DNA of 64,000 nt from Thioalkalivibrio sp. ALJT (GTDB taxonomy: Bacteria > Pseudomonadota > Gammaproteobacteria > Ectothiorhodospirales > Ectothiorhodospiraceae). Every line of letters begins with the position of its first letter. Within the stretch, counting starts at the first letter, position 1. Made by a program: the position numbers and the translations under genes. Where the stretch lies: NCBI RefSeq assembly GCF_000381825.1, contig NZ_KB907131.1:1-64000 (forward strand), written 5' to 3'. Under the pieces are notes generated by a model. That model had not been told where the DNA came from. It searched no databases and saw only the letters and a program-made list of their open reading frames with translations. This document shows positions 48,971 to 57,929 of this stretch, one piece after another.

Positions 48971-50206
48971 ATGGATGTAACCGTTACCGATTCGCAACGT
49001 CGCTCTTCCTCCCCGAATCTTCTCGAGCTGGCGCTGGTCACCGAGACCTGGCCGCCAGAGGTGAACGGCGTGGCGCATACCCTGGCGCGGCTGGTGGAGG
49101 GAATGCGCGCGCGTGGGCATCACGTGCAGCTGCTGCGACCGCGTCGAGCGGGCGAGGTCCGGGCGCCGGGCGCGGACGTGGCATCGGACGCGGAGGCGGT
49201 CGTATTGCCCGGTATCCCGCTGCCCGGATACGAGGGCCTGCGCATGGGGCTGCCCGCTGCGCGCCGCCTGACCCGGTTGTGGCAGGCGCGGCGCCCGGAT
49301 GCGGTCTACATCGCTACGGAGGGACCGCTCGGTCACTCGGCGCTGAGGGTGGCGCGACGGCTCGGTATTCCGGTCGCCTCCGGTTTTCATACCCAGTTTG
49401 ACGGCTACGCCGCGTACTACGGCGTTGGTTGGCTGACCCCCATCGTGCGCGCGCTGCTGCGCCGCTTCCACAATCGCTGCGCGGTCACACTCGCGCCCAC
49501 GCAGGCCCTGGCGGACGAGCTGGCCGGGCAGGGGTTCGAACGGGTGGCGGTGATGGCCCGCGGGGTTGATACCCGTCGTTTCGCGCCGCAGTGGCGTTCC
49601 GTCGCGCTCCGCCAGCAGTGGGGTGTGGATGAAACCGCCCCGGTCGTGCTGTACGTCGGGCGGCTGGCGTCGGAGAAGAATCTGCCGCTGGCCTTTGCCG
49701 CATTCCGGGCGCTGCAGCAACGTGTACCCGCGGCACGGCTGGTGCTGGTTGGCGATGGCCCGGCGCGCGCTGCGCTGGAACGAGAACACCCCGATGCGCT
49801 GTTTGCCGGTCAGCAGGTTGGCGCGGACCTGGCCGGCTACTACGCCAGCGCCGACCTGTTCCTGTTTCCGTCCAGTTCCGAGACCTTCGGCAATGTGGTG
49901 ATCGAGGCGCTGGCCAGCGGCTTGCCGGTGCTTGCATTCGATACTGCGGCGGCGCACCAGTATGTGATCAGTGGGGTCCATGGTGCCCGCGTGCCGTTTA
50001 CCGGCGATACCGCCGTGGACGCAGCGGCGTTTGTTGCCGCGGCGGCGGCCCTGGGGGATGACCCGCCGGGCTGGGTCGAGATGGGTGGACACGCCCGCAG
50101 TCGTGCCCGGGGGCTGGACTGGGCACAAGTGGTGGGTCAGTTCGAGGACATCTGCCAGCAGATCATTGAGGAGACGCGCGATGCGAGTGCTGCAATGGAT
50201 GGATGA
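48971..50206 (+). CDS. GT4 family glycosyltransferase
   Basis: 411 aa GT-B fold. N-terminal ALVTETWPPEVNGVAHTLARLVEGMRARGHHVQLLRPR; C-terminal nucleotide-sugar site with VVLYVGRLASEKNLPLAF, YYASADLFLFPSSSETFGNVVIEALASGLPVLAF (EX7E motif). Similar to MgtA/dimannosyl and monoglycosyl-diacylglycerol transferases. Its stop overlaps the next gene by 26 nt. Acceptor, perhaps a lipid, is inferred from neighbours. Confidence 0.88.
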   Translation: MDVTVTDSQRRSSSPNLLELALVTETWPPEVNGVAHTLARLVEGMRARGHHVQLLRPRRAGEVRAPGADVASDAEAVVLPGIPLPGYEGLRMGLPAARRLTRLWQARRPDAVYIATEGPLGHSALRVARRLGIPVASGFHTQFDGYAAYYGVGWLTPIVRALLRRFHNRCAVTLAPTQALADELAGQGFERVAVMARGVDTRRFAPQWRSVALRQQWGVDETAPVVLYVGRLASEKNLPLAFAAFRALQQRVPAARLVLVGDGPARAALEREHPDALFAGQQVGADLAGYYASADLFLFPSSSETFGNVVIEALASGLPVLAFDTAAAHQYVISGVHGARVPFTGDTAVDAAAFVAAAAALGDDPPGWVEMGGHARSRARGLDWAQVVGQFEDICQQIIEETRDASAAMDG

Positions 50207-50711
50207 GCTGGAGCTGGCGGCTTGTCAGCGCTTCAATCACTACAACCGGCGGCGTTTCGTCAGTCGTTTCTTCGGGGCGGTGAGTCGTCTGGGTGACGGC
50301 GTGTTGTGGTACCTGCTGATGCTGGCGCTGCCGCTGATCCACGGGCCGCAGGCGGCCTGGGTCAGCCTGCAGATGGTGATGGTAGGCCTGCTGGCATTGC
50401 CGGCGTACAAGTCGTTGAAACGACGGACCAGCCGGCGTCGGCCCTGCCATCGGGATCGGCCCTTTGCGCGCACGGTGGCTCCCCTGGACGAATTCAGCTT
50501 CCCGTCCGGCCACACCATGCACGCCGTAGGGTTTACGGTGGTTCTGGTGGCGTGGTTCCCGATCTGGGCCTGGCTGGTGGTGCCGTTCGCCGCGCTGGTG
50601 GCCGCCTCGCGGCTTGTGCTGGCGCTGCACTATCCCAGTGACGTCGCCATGGGCGCGCTGATCGGGGCATCCATGGCCGGCGCGGTGCTCTGGCTCGTCG
50701 GGTTGTTCTAG
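50181..50711 (+). CDS. PAP2-family membrane phosphatase
   Basis: 176 aa. Three-part motif present: KRRTSRRRP, FPSGHTMHAVGF and SRLVLALHYPSDVAMG. Hydrophobic helices around. Dephosphorylates phosphatidic acid, undecaprenyl-PP or similar. ATG at 50181 with GAGGAG. Last gene of the olsBA-GT-PAP2 set; diacylglycerol made here could feed the glycosyltransferase (inference). Confidence 0.92.
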   Translation: MRVLQWMDELELAACQRFNHYNRRRFVSRFFGAVSRLGDGVLWYLLMLALPLIHGPQAAWVSLQMVMVGLLALPAYKSLKRRTSRRRPCHRDRPFARTVAPLDEFSFPSGHTMHAVGFTVVLVAWFPIWAWLVVPFAALVAASRLVLALHYPSDVAMGALIGASMAGAVLWLVGLF

Positions 50712-50722
50712 GGAAACACCTC

Positions 50723-50832
50723 TCGTCATCCCGGCCGTAGCGCAACGAAGAGCCGGGATCCCGCGCGCCGCGAATGCCCCATCGCCCGGATCTGCCCCGG
50801 CGTTGGAGATCCCGGATAACCGCTGCACGCCC
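50723..50832 (+). repeat. Dispersed intergenic repeat, copy B
   Basis: CGTCATCCCGG, GAAGAGCCGGGATCC and TCCCGGATAACCGCTGCACG (50810-50829). The last matches copy A at 35791-35810 with two changes. Sits between PAP2 and the convergent hypothetical gene. Confidence 0.5.
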
Positions 50833-50901
50833 CCCGGATGGCGGGCGCGGATGCTGTGTGGTACCCGGGATGACCACGGGCACCACGTGGCCGGGTGGGG
50901 G

Positions 50902-51231
50902 TCAGCCGCGCGAGGCGAGGGCTTCTTCGTTGTAGGCGGCGTCGATGGTGACGATGGTCTTTTCCACCAGGCGGAAGCCTTCCACCGGGGCGTCGTCTCC
51001 CATGTACTTCAGGCGGGTCGGGCCGATGGCCTTGACGGCCTCGGCGCGTTCCAGGGTGGTGTCCGGGCTGTCGGCGCCGGCCCCGTCCATCAGCGCGACC
51101 AGGACCTCGGCCGCGATGGGGTTGCGGTGTTCGCCGCTGCGCGCCTTTTCCAGCGACGCGGCAGGGTCGCCGTCCAGGAACACGCCGTCCATGTGTTCAT
51201 CCAGGTACTGCAGCAGTTCGCTTAGCGTCAT
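50902..51231 (-). CDS. Hypothetical protein
   Basis: 109 aa, acidic (MTLSELLQYLDEHMDGVFLDGDPAASLEKARSGEHRN...). No signal peptide, no known domain. ATG at 51231 has a good GGGAGG ribosome site. It starts 76 nt downstream of the serine-glyoxylate aminotransferase stop in the same direction, so it may be a small partner. Function unknown. Confidence 0.75.
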   Translation of the reverse strand: MTLSELLQYLDEHMDGVFLDGDPAASLEKARSGEHRNPIAAEVLVALMDGAGADSPDTTLERAEAVKAIGPTRLKYMGDDAPVEGFRLVEKTIVTIDAAYNEEALASRG

Positions 51232-51306
51232 GATGCGCCTCCCGTTGGGTCTCGAGTGGCCGCCAGCGCGCACGGGCGCGGCGGCGGCCGGTGATCGATG
51301 GGTTCT

Positions 51307-52491
51307 TCAGCTCTGCTGCGCGTAGGCGGCCCGGGCGGCGGGCATCGCGCGGCCGGGGGTGACGGCCCCCATGTCGGCCAGCACGGCCTCCAGCGCGGAC
51401 AGGCACAGCAGGACGTTCTTCTCGTTGGCGCCGTAGCCCATCAGGCCGATGCGCCAGACCTTGCCGGCGTACGGACCGAGGCCCGCGCCGATCTCGAGGC
51501 CGTAGCGCTCCAGTAGCTGGCTGCGCACCGCGGCCTCGTCCACGCCCTCGGGCACGTGCACCGCATTGAGCTGCGGCAGGCGATGCTCGGCATCCACCAG
51601 GAAGCTCAGGCCCATGGCCTCGAGGCCGGCGCGCAGGGCGTCGTGGTGGCGGCAGTGACGCGACCAGCTGTTCTCCAGGCCTTCCTCGGCGAGGATCACC
51701 AGCGATTCGTGCAGGGCGTACAGGGCGTTGATCGGGGCGGTGTGGTGGTAGGCGCGCTTGCCGCCGCCACCCCAGTAGCCCATGACCAGGTTCAGGTCGA
51801 GGAACCAGCTCTGGACCTTGTGGCTGCGCGCCTGGATGCGTTCCACTGCGCGCTCGCTGAAGCTGACCGGCGACAGGCCCGGGGTGCAGGACAGGCACTT
51901 CTGCGAGCCGGAATAGATCGCATCCACGCCCCAGTCATCGACGTACAGCGGGCTGCCGCCGAGACCAGTCACCGAGTCGACGATCGTCAGGCAGTCATGT
52001 TCGCGCGCCAGGCGGCACAGGGTCTCGACGTCCGAACGCGCGCCGGTGGAGGTCTCGGCGTGCACGAAGGCGAGGATCTTCGCATCCGGGTTGCCCTTCA
52101 GCGCGTCCTCGACCTTCTGCGGGGAGACCGGGTCGCCCCAGTCGTCCTCGACCACCACGGCGGTGCCGCCGCAGCGTTCGACGTTCTCCTTCATCCGGGT
52201 ACCGAACACGCCGTTGATGCAGACGATCACCTTGTCGCCCGGCTCGACCAGATTCACGAAGCAGGTCTCCATGCCGGCGGAACCGGGGGCGGAGACCGGC
52301 AGGGTCAGGGCGTTATTGGTCTGGAAGGCGTACTGCAGCAAGCCCTTCATCTCCTCCATCATGCCGACGAAGACCGGGTCCAGATGGCCGATGATCGGTC
52401 GACTCATTGCGTTCAGCACGCGCGGGTTCACGTCGGAGGGGCCGGGGCCCATCAGGGTGCGCTGCGGGGGGAGAAAGGATTTTGCCTGCAT
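51307..52491 (-). CDS. Serine-glyoxylate aminotransferase (alanine-glyoxylate aminotransferase family)
   Basis: 394 aa, class V aminotransferase fold type I. LMGPGPSDVNPRVLNAMS at the N-terminus; PLP lysine K198 in GSQKCLSCTPGLSPVSFSERA. Transfers an amino group from serine or alanine to glyoxylate, forming glycine. Just downstream of glcF (64-nt gap); fits a glycolate to glyoxylate to glycine salvage. The frame extended to 53127 is a shadow of glcF. No strong ribosome site. Confidence 0.92.
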   Translation of the reverse strand: MQAKSFLPPQRTLMGPGPSDVNPRVLNAMSRPIIGHLDPVFVGMMEEMKGLLQYAFQTNNALTLPVSAPGSAGMETCFVNLVEPGDKVIVCINGVFGTRMKENVERCGGTAVVVEDDWGDPVSPQKVEDALKGNPDAKILAFVHAETSTGARSDVETLCRLAREHDCLTIVDSVTGLGGSPLYVDDWGVDAIYSGSQKCLSCTPGLSPVSFSERAVERIQARSHKVQSWFLDLNLVMGYWGGGGKRAYHHTAPINALYALHESLVILAEEGLENSWSRHCRHHDALRAGLEAMGLSFLVDAEHRLPQLNAVHVPEGVDEAAVRSQLLERYGLEIGAGLGPYAGKVWRIGLMGYGANEKNVLLCLSALEAVLADMGAVTPGRAMPAARAAYAQQS

Positions 52492-52555
52492 GGATGCGTC
52501 TACCGGATTGGAAAAGGGGGAATCTAGATCGCCGCCGGGGCGCGGGCAAGCGCCC

Positions 52556-53821
52556 CTACGCACCGGCGGGAGTTGCGGGGCAGTGACGCTCGAGGAGCGT
52601 GAGCCAGTGCTCGACCGGGGTATCGGTGCCGCTTTGCAGATGCGTCTGGCAGCCGATGTTGGCGGTGACGATGCGCGCGGGGCCGCCCGCCTCGAGGTTG
52701 TCCAGCTTGCGCTGGCGCAAGCGCCCGGCCATGTCGGGCTGCAGGATGGAGTAGGTGCCGGCGGAGCCGCAGCACAGGTGCGACTCGGTGACCGGTACCA
52801 GATTGAAGCCGGCAGCCTGCAGCAGGGGTTCCATGCGCCCCGCCAGGCCCTGCCCGTGTTGCAGGGTGCAGGGCGCGTGCCAGGCAATCGGGGGGTGGTC
52901 GGCCGGTGCACGGATGCCGAGTGCGCGGATGGCCTCGGTATCGAAGAGCTCGACCGGGTCGCGCACGCATTCGGCCAGCCGGGCCGCGCGTTCGGCGTAC
53001 GCCGGGTCGTCGGCCAGGATGTGCCCGTAGTCGCGCAGGAGCACGCCGCAGCCGCTGGCGGTGCTGACGACCGCGTCCACCCCGCGCTCCAGGACCGGCT
53101 GCCAGGCGTCGAGGTTGGCGCGGACACGCGCGCGGGTCCGGTCCTCGAAGGCCAGATGATGTTCCACCGCGCCGCAGCAGCGGGCCTCCCCGGCCTCTAC
53201 CACCTCGACGCCGCGGCGTGCCAGCAGCCGGCGCAGTGCGGCGTTGATGCGGGCGTCAATGGTGTCATGCACGCAGCCGCTCAGCAGCAGGACCCGGCCA
53301 TGCTCGAAGCCGGCTGCCGTGACGGCAGTGGTGGGACGCGTGTGGCCCCCGGGGGTCTGGGCGGCCGGCACGCGTCGCTTGAGTGTGGTCGGCAGGACCG
53401 GGCGCGCGAGGCGCCCCAGCCCCAGGGCCAGGCGGAAGGGCCAGCGTGCCGGCAGGGCCCGGACCAGCAGGCCACGCAACAGGCGCTCGCGCCAGGGACG
53501 TTCGAGATCGCGTTCCACCACCTCGCGGCCCACCGCGACCAGGTGGTTGTAATCCACCCCGGAGGGGCAGGTGGTCATGCAGTTGAGGCAGGTCAGGCAG
53601 CGGTCCAGGTGGGTGCGGGTGGTGGTGTTGGCCGTGCCGCTCTCCAGGACCTCCTTGATCTGGTAGATCCGGCCACGCGGACCGTCCAGCTCGTCGCCCT
53701 GTTCCTGGTAGGTCGGGCAGGTGGCGTTGCAGAAGCCACAATGGACGCAGGCGCGCAGCGCATCTTCGGCGATGCGCGCCGCGGGATCATGCTCGAAGCG
53801 GGGGTGCAGGCGGGTTTCCAT
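52556..53821 (-). CDS. glcF: Glycolate oxidase, iron-sulfur subunit
   Basis: 421 aa. Two [4Fe-4S] motifs: CVHCGFCNATCPTY and CLTCLNCMTTCPSG; C-terminal CCG repeats (GEARCCGAVEHH, HLCCGSAGTYSI). Passes electrons from the flavin subunits to quinone. Start 4 nt after the glcE stop. With glcE it lacks glcD here. Confidence 0.95.
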   Translation of the reverse strand: METRLHPRFEHDPAARIAEDALRACVHCGFCNATCPTYQEQGDELDGPRGRIYQIKEVLESGTANTTTRTHLDRCLTCLNCMTTCPSGVDYNHLVAVGREVVERDLERPWRERLLRGLLVRALPARWPFRLALGLGRLARPVLPTTLKRRVPAAQTPGGHTRPTTAVTAAGFEHGRVLLLSGCVHDTIDARINAALRRLLARRGVEVVEAGEARCCGAVEHHLAFEDRTRARVRANLDAWQPVLERGVDAVVSTASGCGVLLRDYGHILADDPAYAERAARLAECVRDPVELFDTEAIRALGIRAPADHPPIAWHAPCTLQHGQGLAGRMEPLLQAAGFNLVPVTESHLCCGSAGTYSILQPDMAGRLRQRKLDNLEAGGPARIVTANIGCQTHLQSGTDTPVEHWLTLLERHCPATPAGA

Positions 53822-53825
53822 GGTG

Positions 53826-54947
53826 TCAGTCCGGCTCCGGGGTCGCCCGGGTGGTACGCGGGTGGGGGGCGATCAGCGGAGCGAAGAATACCCCGTCCGG
53901 GTCCAGGGCCGCGCGGACCTCGCCCTCCAGCCGTGCCTGGGGCGCGGGGCGTGGGTGCAGCCAGGCGGCCCCGTCCGGGTCACCGGACCATAGCCGGGCG
54001 TGACCGCCTGCCGCCTCCACCGCCGGGCGAAGGGTGTCGGGGGCGATGGTGGATCGCAGCCAGCGCTCGCCGCCGCCCCAGTTGAGCAGCCACTCGCCGG
54101 GCAGGTCCAGGGGCGGGGTTGCCGGTGGCAGGCTCAGGCGCCACAGGCGTTCGTTGCCGCTGACGGGTCGGGTCAGGAAGGGCAGGTGGCGGTCGCGCAG
54201 CTGCATCCAGAAGGCAGGGCCCTCGTCATCGGTCTCGGCGCCGAGGCGTTCGGCGGCCTCCTGTACGGCCTCCTCGCCGCCGCCCAGGCGTATGCGCATG
54301 ACGCCATCGGCCCAGGCCAGGCCCGAGAAGGGCAGGGCAGTGCGGCCCCAGTCGCGGGCCTGCTCGATGAAGGCTGCGGCGCTGGCCTCGCGCCGCAGCC
54401 AGGCCTGGCAGGCGGGGGCGGGCAGCAGCTTGAAGCTGATCTCCAGCAGCATGCCCAGCCCGCCCAGACTGCCGGCCATCAGGCGCGAGACATCGAAGCC
54501 GGCGACGTTTTTCATGACCTCGCCGCCGAAGCGCAGGGTCTCGCCGCGGCCATTCAGGATCCGGGTGCCAAGGACGGCATCACGCAGACTGGCTGTCCAC
54601 GGGCGGCGCGCGCCGGACAGGCCCAGTGCCACCATGCCGCCCACCGTACTCGACGGCGTCGGCATCGCGGGTTCGAATGGCAGCATCATGCCGCTTTCTT
54701 CCAGCGCGGCCTGCAGCTCCATGACCGGCGTGCCGGTGCGCACGCTCACTACCAGTTCGCTGGGTGCGAGGTTGACGATGCCATGGTGTCCGCTGGCCTC
54801 CAGCGGGTAGACGTCCGCTGCGAAGCCCTCCGGAAAGGCGAGCGCACGCTGGCTCCCGCTGCCCGTAATGGCCAGGCGATGTCCGGTGGCGCTGGCCGAG
54901 CGGATGCGCTCGGCCAGCATGGCGGTCTGGTCGATTCCGGTTTTCAT
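53826..54947 (-). CDS. glcE: Glycolate oxidase, FAD-binding subunit
   Basis: 373 aa. FAD_binding_4 domain: LAPSELVVSVRTGTPVMELQAALEESG, TVGGMVALGLSG, then RILNGRGETLRFGGEVMKNVAGFDVSRLMAGSLGGLG. The typical GlcE short form. ATG at 54947 has AGGAA. Upstream is a palindromic repeat and the TRAP transporter, where glcD is commonly expected; no glcD is present within this window. Confidence 0.92.
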   Translation of the reverse strand: MKTGIDQTAMLAERIRSASATGHRLAITGSGSQRALAFPEGFAADVYPLEASGHHGIVNLAPSELVVSVRTGTPVMELQAALEESGMMLPFEPAMPTPSSTVGGMVALGLSGARRPWTASLRDAVLGTRILNGRGETLRFGGEVMKNVAGFDVSRLMAGSLGGLGMLLEISFKLLPAPACQAWLRREASAAAFIEQARDWGRTALPFSGLAWADGVMRIRLGGGEEAVQEAAERLGAETDDEGPAFWMQLRDRHLPFLTRPVSGNERLWRLSLPPATPPLDLPGEWLLNWGGGERWLRSTIAPDTLRPAVEAAGGHARLWSGDPDGAAWLHPRPAPQARLEGEVRAALDPDGVFFAPLIAPHPRTTRATPEPD

Positions 54948-54983
54948 CGAGTTTTCCTGGACACCATGGCTGCTAATCCTCCA

Positions 54984-55148
54984 GGAGCCTGTCGGGTTTG
55001 GGCGATCGTCGCGAGCGTGGGGCAGGAGAGCGGGGCCCTTTTTCGGTCTCTCGAAGCGCATAGTGGGGCTGTGTGACGAGAGAGAGCGGAAAAAGGGACC
55101 ACTCTCCCGTACGCATGGTCGATCTGGCCCAAATCCTACAGTCTCCTA
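54984..55148 (-). repeat. MITE-like palindromic element, copy 2
   Basis: About 165 bp, inverted relative to copy 1. Ends AGGAGCCTGTCGGGTTTGGG and the reverse complement AGGAGACTGTAGGATTTGGG; interior arms GGAGAGCGGGGCCCTTTTT and AAAAAGGGACCACTCTCC. Its outer end includes the stop codon TAG of the TRAP permease. No coding capacity. Confidence 0.75.
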
Positions 55149-57929
55149 GGCCGAGAGTGCCGGGGCAGTGGCGGTCGGGCCGCCGCCCGGTGGTGTTGTG
55201 CGCCGGCGCTGGTTCCAGGCGACGAGGAGCCCGAGACCCAGTGCGGGGAGATAGAACCAGTAGGGGCTCGGGCGCTCCGTGGGGACCAGCACGCCGGTGA
55301 TGACCCAGCCACCCTCCAGGCCGACCCGGCCGGCCGGGCTGCCGAAGGCAACCGTCTGGATCTGCGCCTCCTGGCCGTCCGGGTCGAGGCGCACGTCCAG
55401 CCCGGCGGCGGCCAGGCGCTCGCGCGGTGCCAGCCCGGGATCGCCCAGCGGGAACATCACGCTGCGCGTGATCTCGCGGCCCTCGAGGTCGATACCGGTG
55501 GCCTCCAGGCGCAGGGAGTCACGGTCCGGGATGGTCCGGACAACCTCGAACAGGTTCTCCGGCGGCTGGTGCTGGTGGGGTGGCACGAGGCGGTCCATCA
55601 GCACCGTGGGTACCAGCAGCACGAAGGCGACCACCATCAGCAGGGCGGACTCCCAGTAGCGACTGCGGGTCAGGAACCAGCCCTGGGTGGCGGCGGTGAA
55701 TGCCAGTATCCCGGCCAGAGAGCCGAGGAACACCAGAGCGAGCTGGAACACGTTGTCCACCCCGATCAGCAGCAGCTGACTGTTAAAGATGAAGAAGAAC
55801 GGCAGCGCGATGGTGCGCAGACTGTAGGCGAAGGCCTGCAGTCCGGTGCGGATCGGGTCGGCCTTCGCCACCGCCGCGCCGGCGAACGAGGCCAGGCCGA
55901 CCGGGGGCGTCACGTCCGCCATGATGCCGAAATAGAACACGAACAGATGTGCGGCAATCAGCGGGATCAGGATGTCGTTCTGTGCGCCCAGCTCCACGAT
56001 CACCGGGGCCATCAGGGTTGCGACTACGATGTAATTGGCCGTTGTCGGCAGCCCCAGGCCCAGCACCAGGCTGATCAGCGCGGTTAGCAGCAACACCAGC
56101 AGCAGGTTGCCCCCGGACAGGGTGTCGACCAGATCGGTCAGCACCAGCCCGACGCCGGTCATCGCGACGGTGCCAACGATGATCCCGGCCGCGGCGGTGG
56201 CCAGGCCGATGCCGATCATGTTGCGGGCCCCGGTCTCGAACCCCTGGAACAGCTCCCAGACGCCGACCCAGGCCGCCTGCAGCAGGCGACCGCGGCGCTG
56301 GAACAGCGCAACCAGCGGACGCTGGGTGAGGACGATGAAAATCATGAAGGCCACCGCCCAGAAGGCGGAAAGGCCGGGCGACAGGCGTTCCACGACCAGG
56401 GCCCAGACCAGGACCACCAGCGGCAGTACATAGTGCAGCCCGCCGAGCACCGTGGGCAGCACGCGTGGCAGCGGGCGCGCCGGGTCCAGTGGCTCCGGTT
56501 CCGGCTCGTTCGCGGCCACCCGGAGCAGGGCCAGGTAGGCGGTGAACAGCAGGCCGGCGATGATCCAGGCGGCGGCGTCGCCGGCCAGGTCCTTGATCCA
56601 GCCCAGCCCCCAGTACACGGCGGCGGCCAGGATGATCAGGCTGGAGACGGTGATCCCGAAGCTGATCAGGCGCCCACGCCAGGTGGTCACGGTGGCGCGC
56701 TTCAGCCCCTCCATGCCGTTCTTGCAGGCCTCCAGATGCACGATGTAGATCAGCGCGATGTAGGCGATCAGGGCCGGCAGGATCGCGTGCTTGAGCACTT
56801 CCACATAGGGAATGCCGACGTACTCGACCATCAGGAACGCGGCCGCACCCATCACCGGCGGCATCAGCTGGCCATTGACCGAACTGGCGACCTCTACTGC
56901 GCCCGCCTTGTGCGGGGCGAACCCGACACGTTTCATCAGCGGCACGGTAAAGGTGCCGGTGGTGACTACGTTGGCGATGGACGAGCCGGAGACGACCCCG
57001 GTCATGCCCGAGGCCATCACCGCGGCCTTGGCCGGGCCGCCGCGCAGGTGGCCGAGCAGGGAGAAGGCCACGCGGATGAAGTAGTCGCCGGCGCCGGCGC
57101 GTTCCAGCAGCGCGCCGAACAGCACGAACAGGAACACGAAGCTGGTGGAGACCCCCAGGGCGATCCCGAATACGCCTTCGTTGGACAGCCACTGCTGCGC
57201 CATGGCGCGCGGGTAGCTGGCGCCGCGGTGGGCGATCAGGTCCGGCACCAACGGCCCGGCAAAGGTGTAGAACAGGAAGATCGCGGCGATGATGGTCAGC
57301 GCCGGGCCGAGCACGCGGCGGGTCGCCTCCAGCAGCAGGATCAGGCCGATCCCGGCCATGACCAGGTCGAGCTCGGTGGGCGCGCCGGGGCGTGCGGCCA
57401 GTGCCTCGTGAAACAGATACAGGTATAACGCGCTGAACGCCGCGACTGCGGCAAATACCCAGTCGCCCAGCGGCACGCGATGGACCGGGTCATGGCCGCG
57501 CAGCAGCGGCCATGCCACGGCCACCAGGGCGACCCCCAGCGCCAGGTAGACTTCGGCCAGGCGTTCCAGTCCCAGGAACTGCCACAGGCCCAGCGCGATC
57601 AGGCCCAGCCCGCCTCCGGCGTAGAGGATGCCAAGGGTGTAGTGCCAGCCCTTGCCGCGGGCGGTCGGCCGCAGCGCAGGAAACAGCAGATAGCCGAGGA
57701 AGATCGCAAACGCCAGGTGGATCGAACGAGCCTCGGTCTCGGAGACGACGAAGAAGTCGATCCGGTCGGCAAGTGGCGCGGCGATCCAGATCTGGAACAG
57801 CGACCAGGCGACTGCGGTCAGCCAGATCAGGCTGCGGGTGGCGCGGCCCGGGTGGCGGCTTCCGGTCTCGAGTTCCTCGGTGGCGCCGTTCGTATCCGGT
57901 TGCCCCGGCTGGCTCGGGTTAGCGTTCAT
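55146..57929 (-). CDS. TRAP transporter fused 4TM/12TM permease with DUF3394 C-terminus (TAXI type)
   Basis: 927 aa, about 18 or more helices. DctQ- and DctM-like parts fused; signature stretches RVGFAPHKAGAVEVASSVNGQLMPPVMGAAAFLM and LGLGLPTTANYIVVATLMAPV. Residues from about 745 on are a soluble region (ENLFEVVRTIPDRDSLRLEATGIDLEGRE) of the DUF3394 kind, then a final helix. Imports an unknown carboxylate driven by sodium. Start overlaps the TAXI receptor gene stop by 11 nt. Confidence 0.93.
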   Translation of the reverse strand: MNANPSQPGQPDTNGATEELETGSRHPGRATRSLIWLTAVAWSLFQIWIAAPLADRIDFFVVSETEARSIHLAFAIFLGYLLFPALRPTARGKGWHYTLGILYAGGGLGLIALGLWQFLGLERLAEVYLALGVALVAVAWPLLRGHDPVHRVPLGDWVFAAVAAFSALYLYLFHEALAARPGAPTELDLVMAGIGLILLLEATRRVLGPALTIIAAIFLFYTFAGPLVPDLIAHRGASYPRAMAQQWLSNEGVFGIALGVSTSFVFLFVLFGALLERAGAGDYFIRVAFSLLGHLRGGPAKAAVMASGMTGVVSGSSIANVVTTGTFTVPLMKRVGFAPHKAGAVEVASSVNGQLMPPVMGAAAFLMVEYVGIPYVEVLKHAILPALIAYIALIYIVHLEACKNGMEGLKRATVTTWRGRLISFGITVSSLIILAAAVYWGLGWIKDLAGDAAAWIIAGLLFTAYLALLRVAANEPEPEPLDPARPLPRVLPTVLGGLHYVLPLVVLVWALVVERLSPGLSAFWAVAFMIFIVLTQRPLVALFQRRGRLLQAAWVGVWELFQGFETGARNMIGIGLATAAAGIIVGTVAMTGVGLVLTDLVDTLSGGNLLLVLLLTALISLVLGLGLPTTANYIVVATLMAPVIVELGAQNDILIPLIAAHLFVFYFGIMADVTPPVGLASFAGAAVAKADPIRTGLQAFAYSLRTIALPFFFIFNSQLLLIGVDNVFQLALVFLGSLAGILAFTAATQGWFLTRSRYWESALLMVVAFVLLVPTVLMDRLVPPHQHQPPENLFEVVRTIPDRDSLRLEATGIDLEGREITRSVMFPLGDPGLAPRERLAAAGLDVRLDPDGQEAQIQTVAFGSPAGRVGLEGGWVITGVLVPTERPSPYWFYLPALGLGLLVAWNQRRRTTPPGGGPTATAPALSA

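Noticed and set aside
51492-53127. Extension of the aminotransferase frame upstream to 53127
   Set aside because: That part is a shadow of glcF; the true protein starts MQAKSFLPPQ at 52491.
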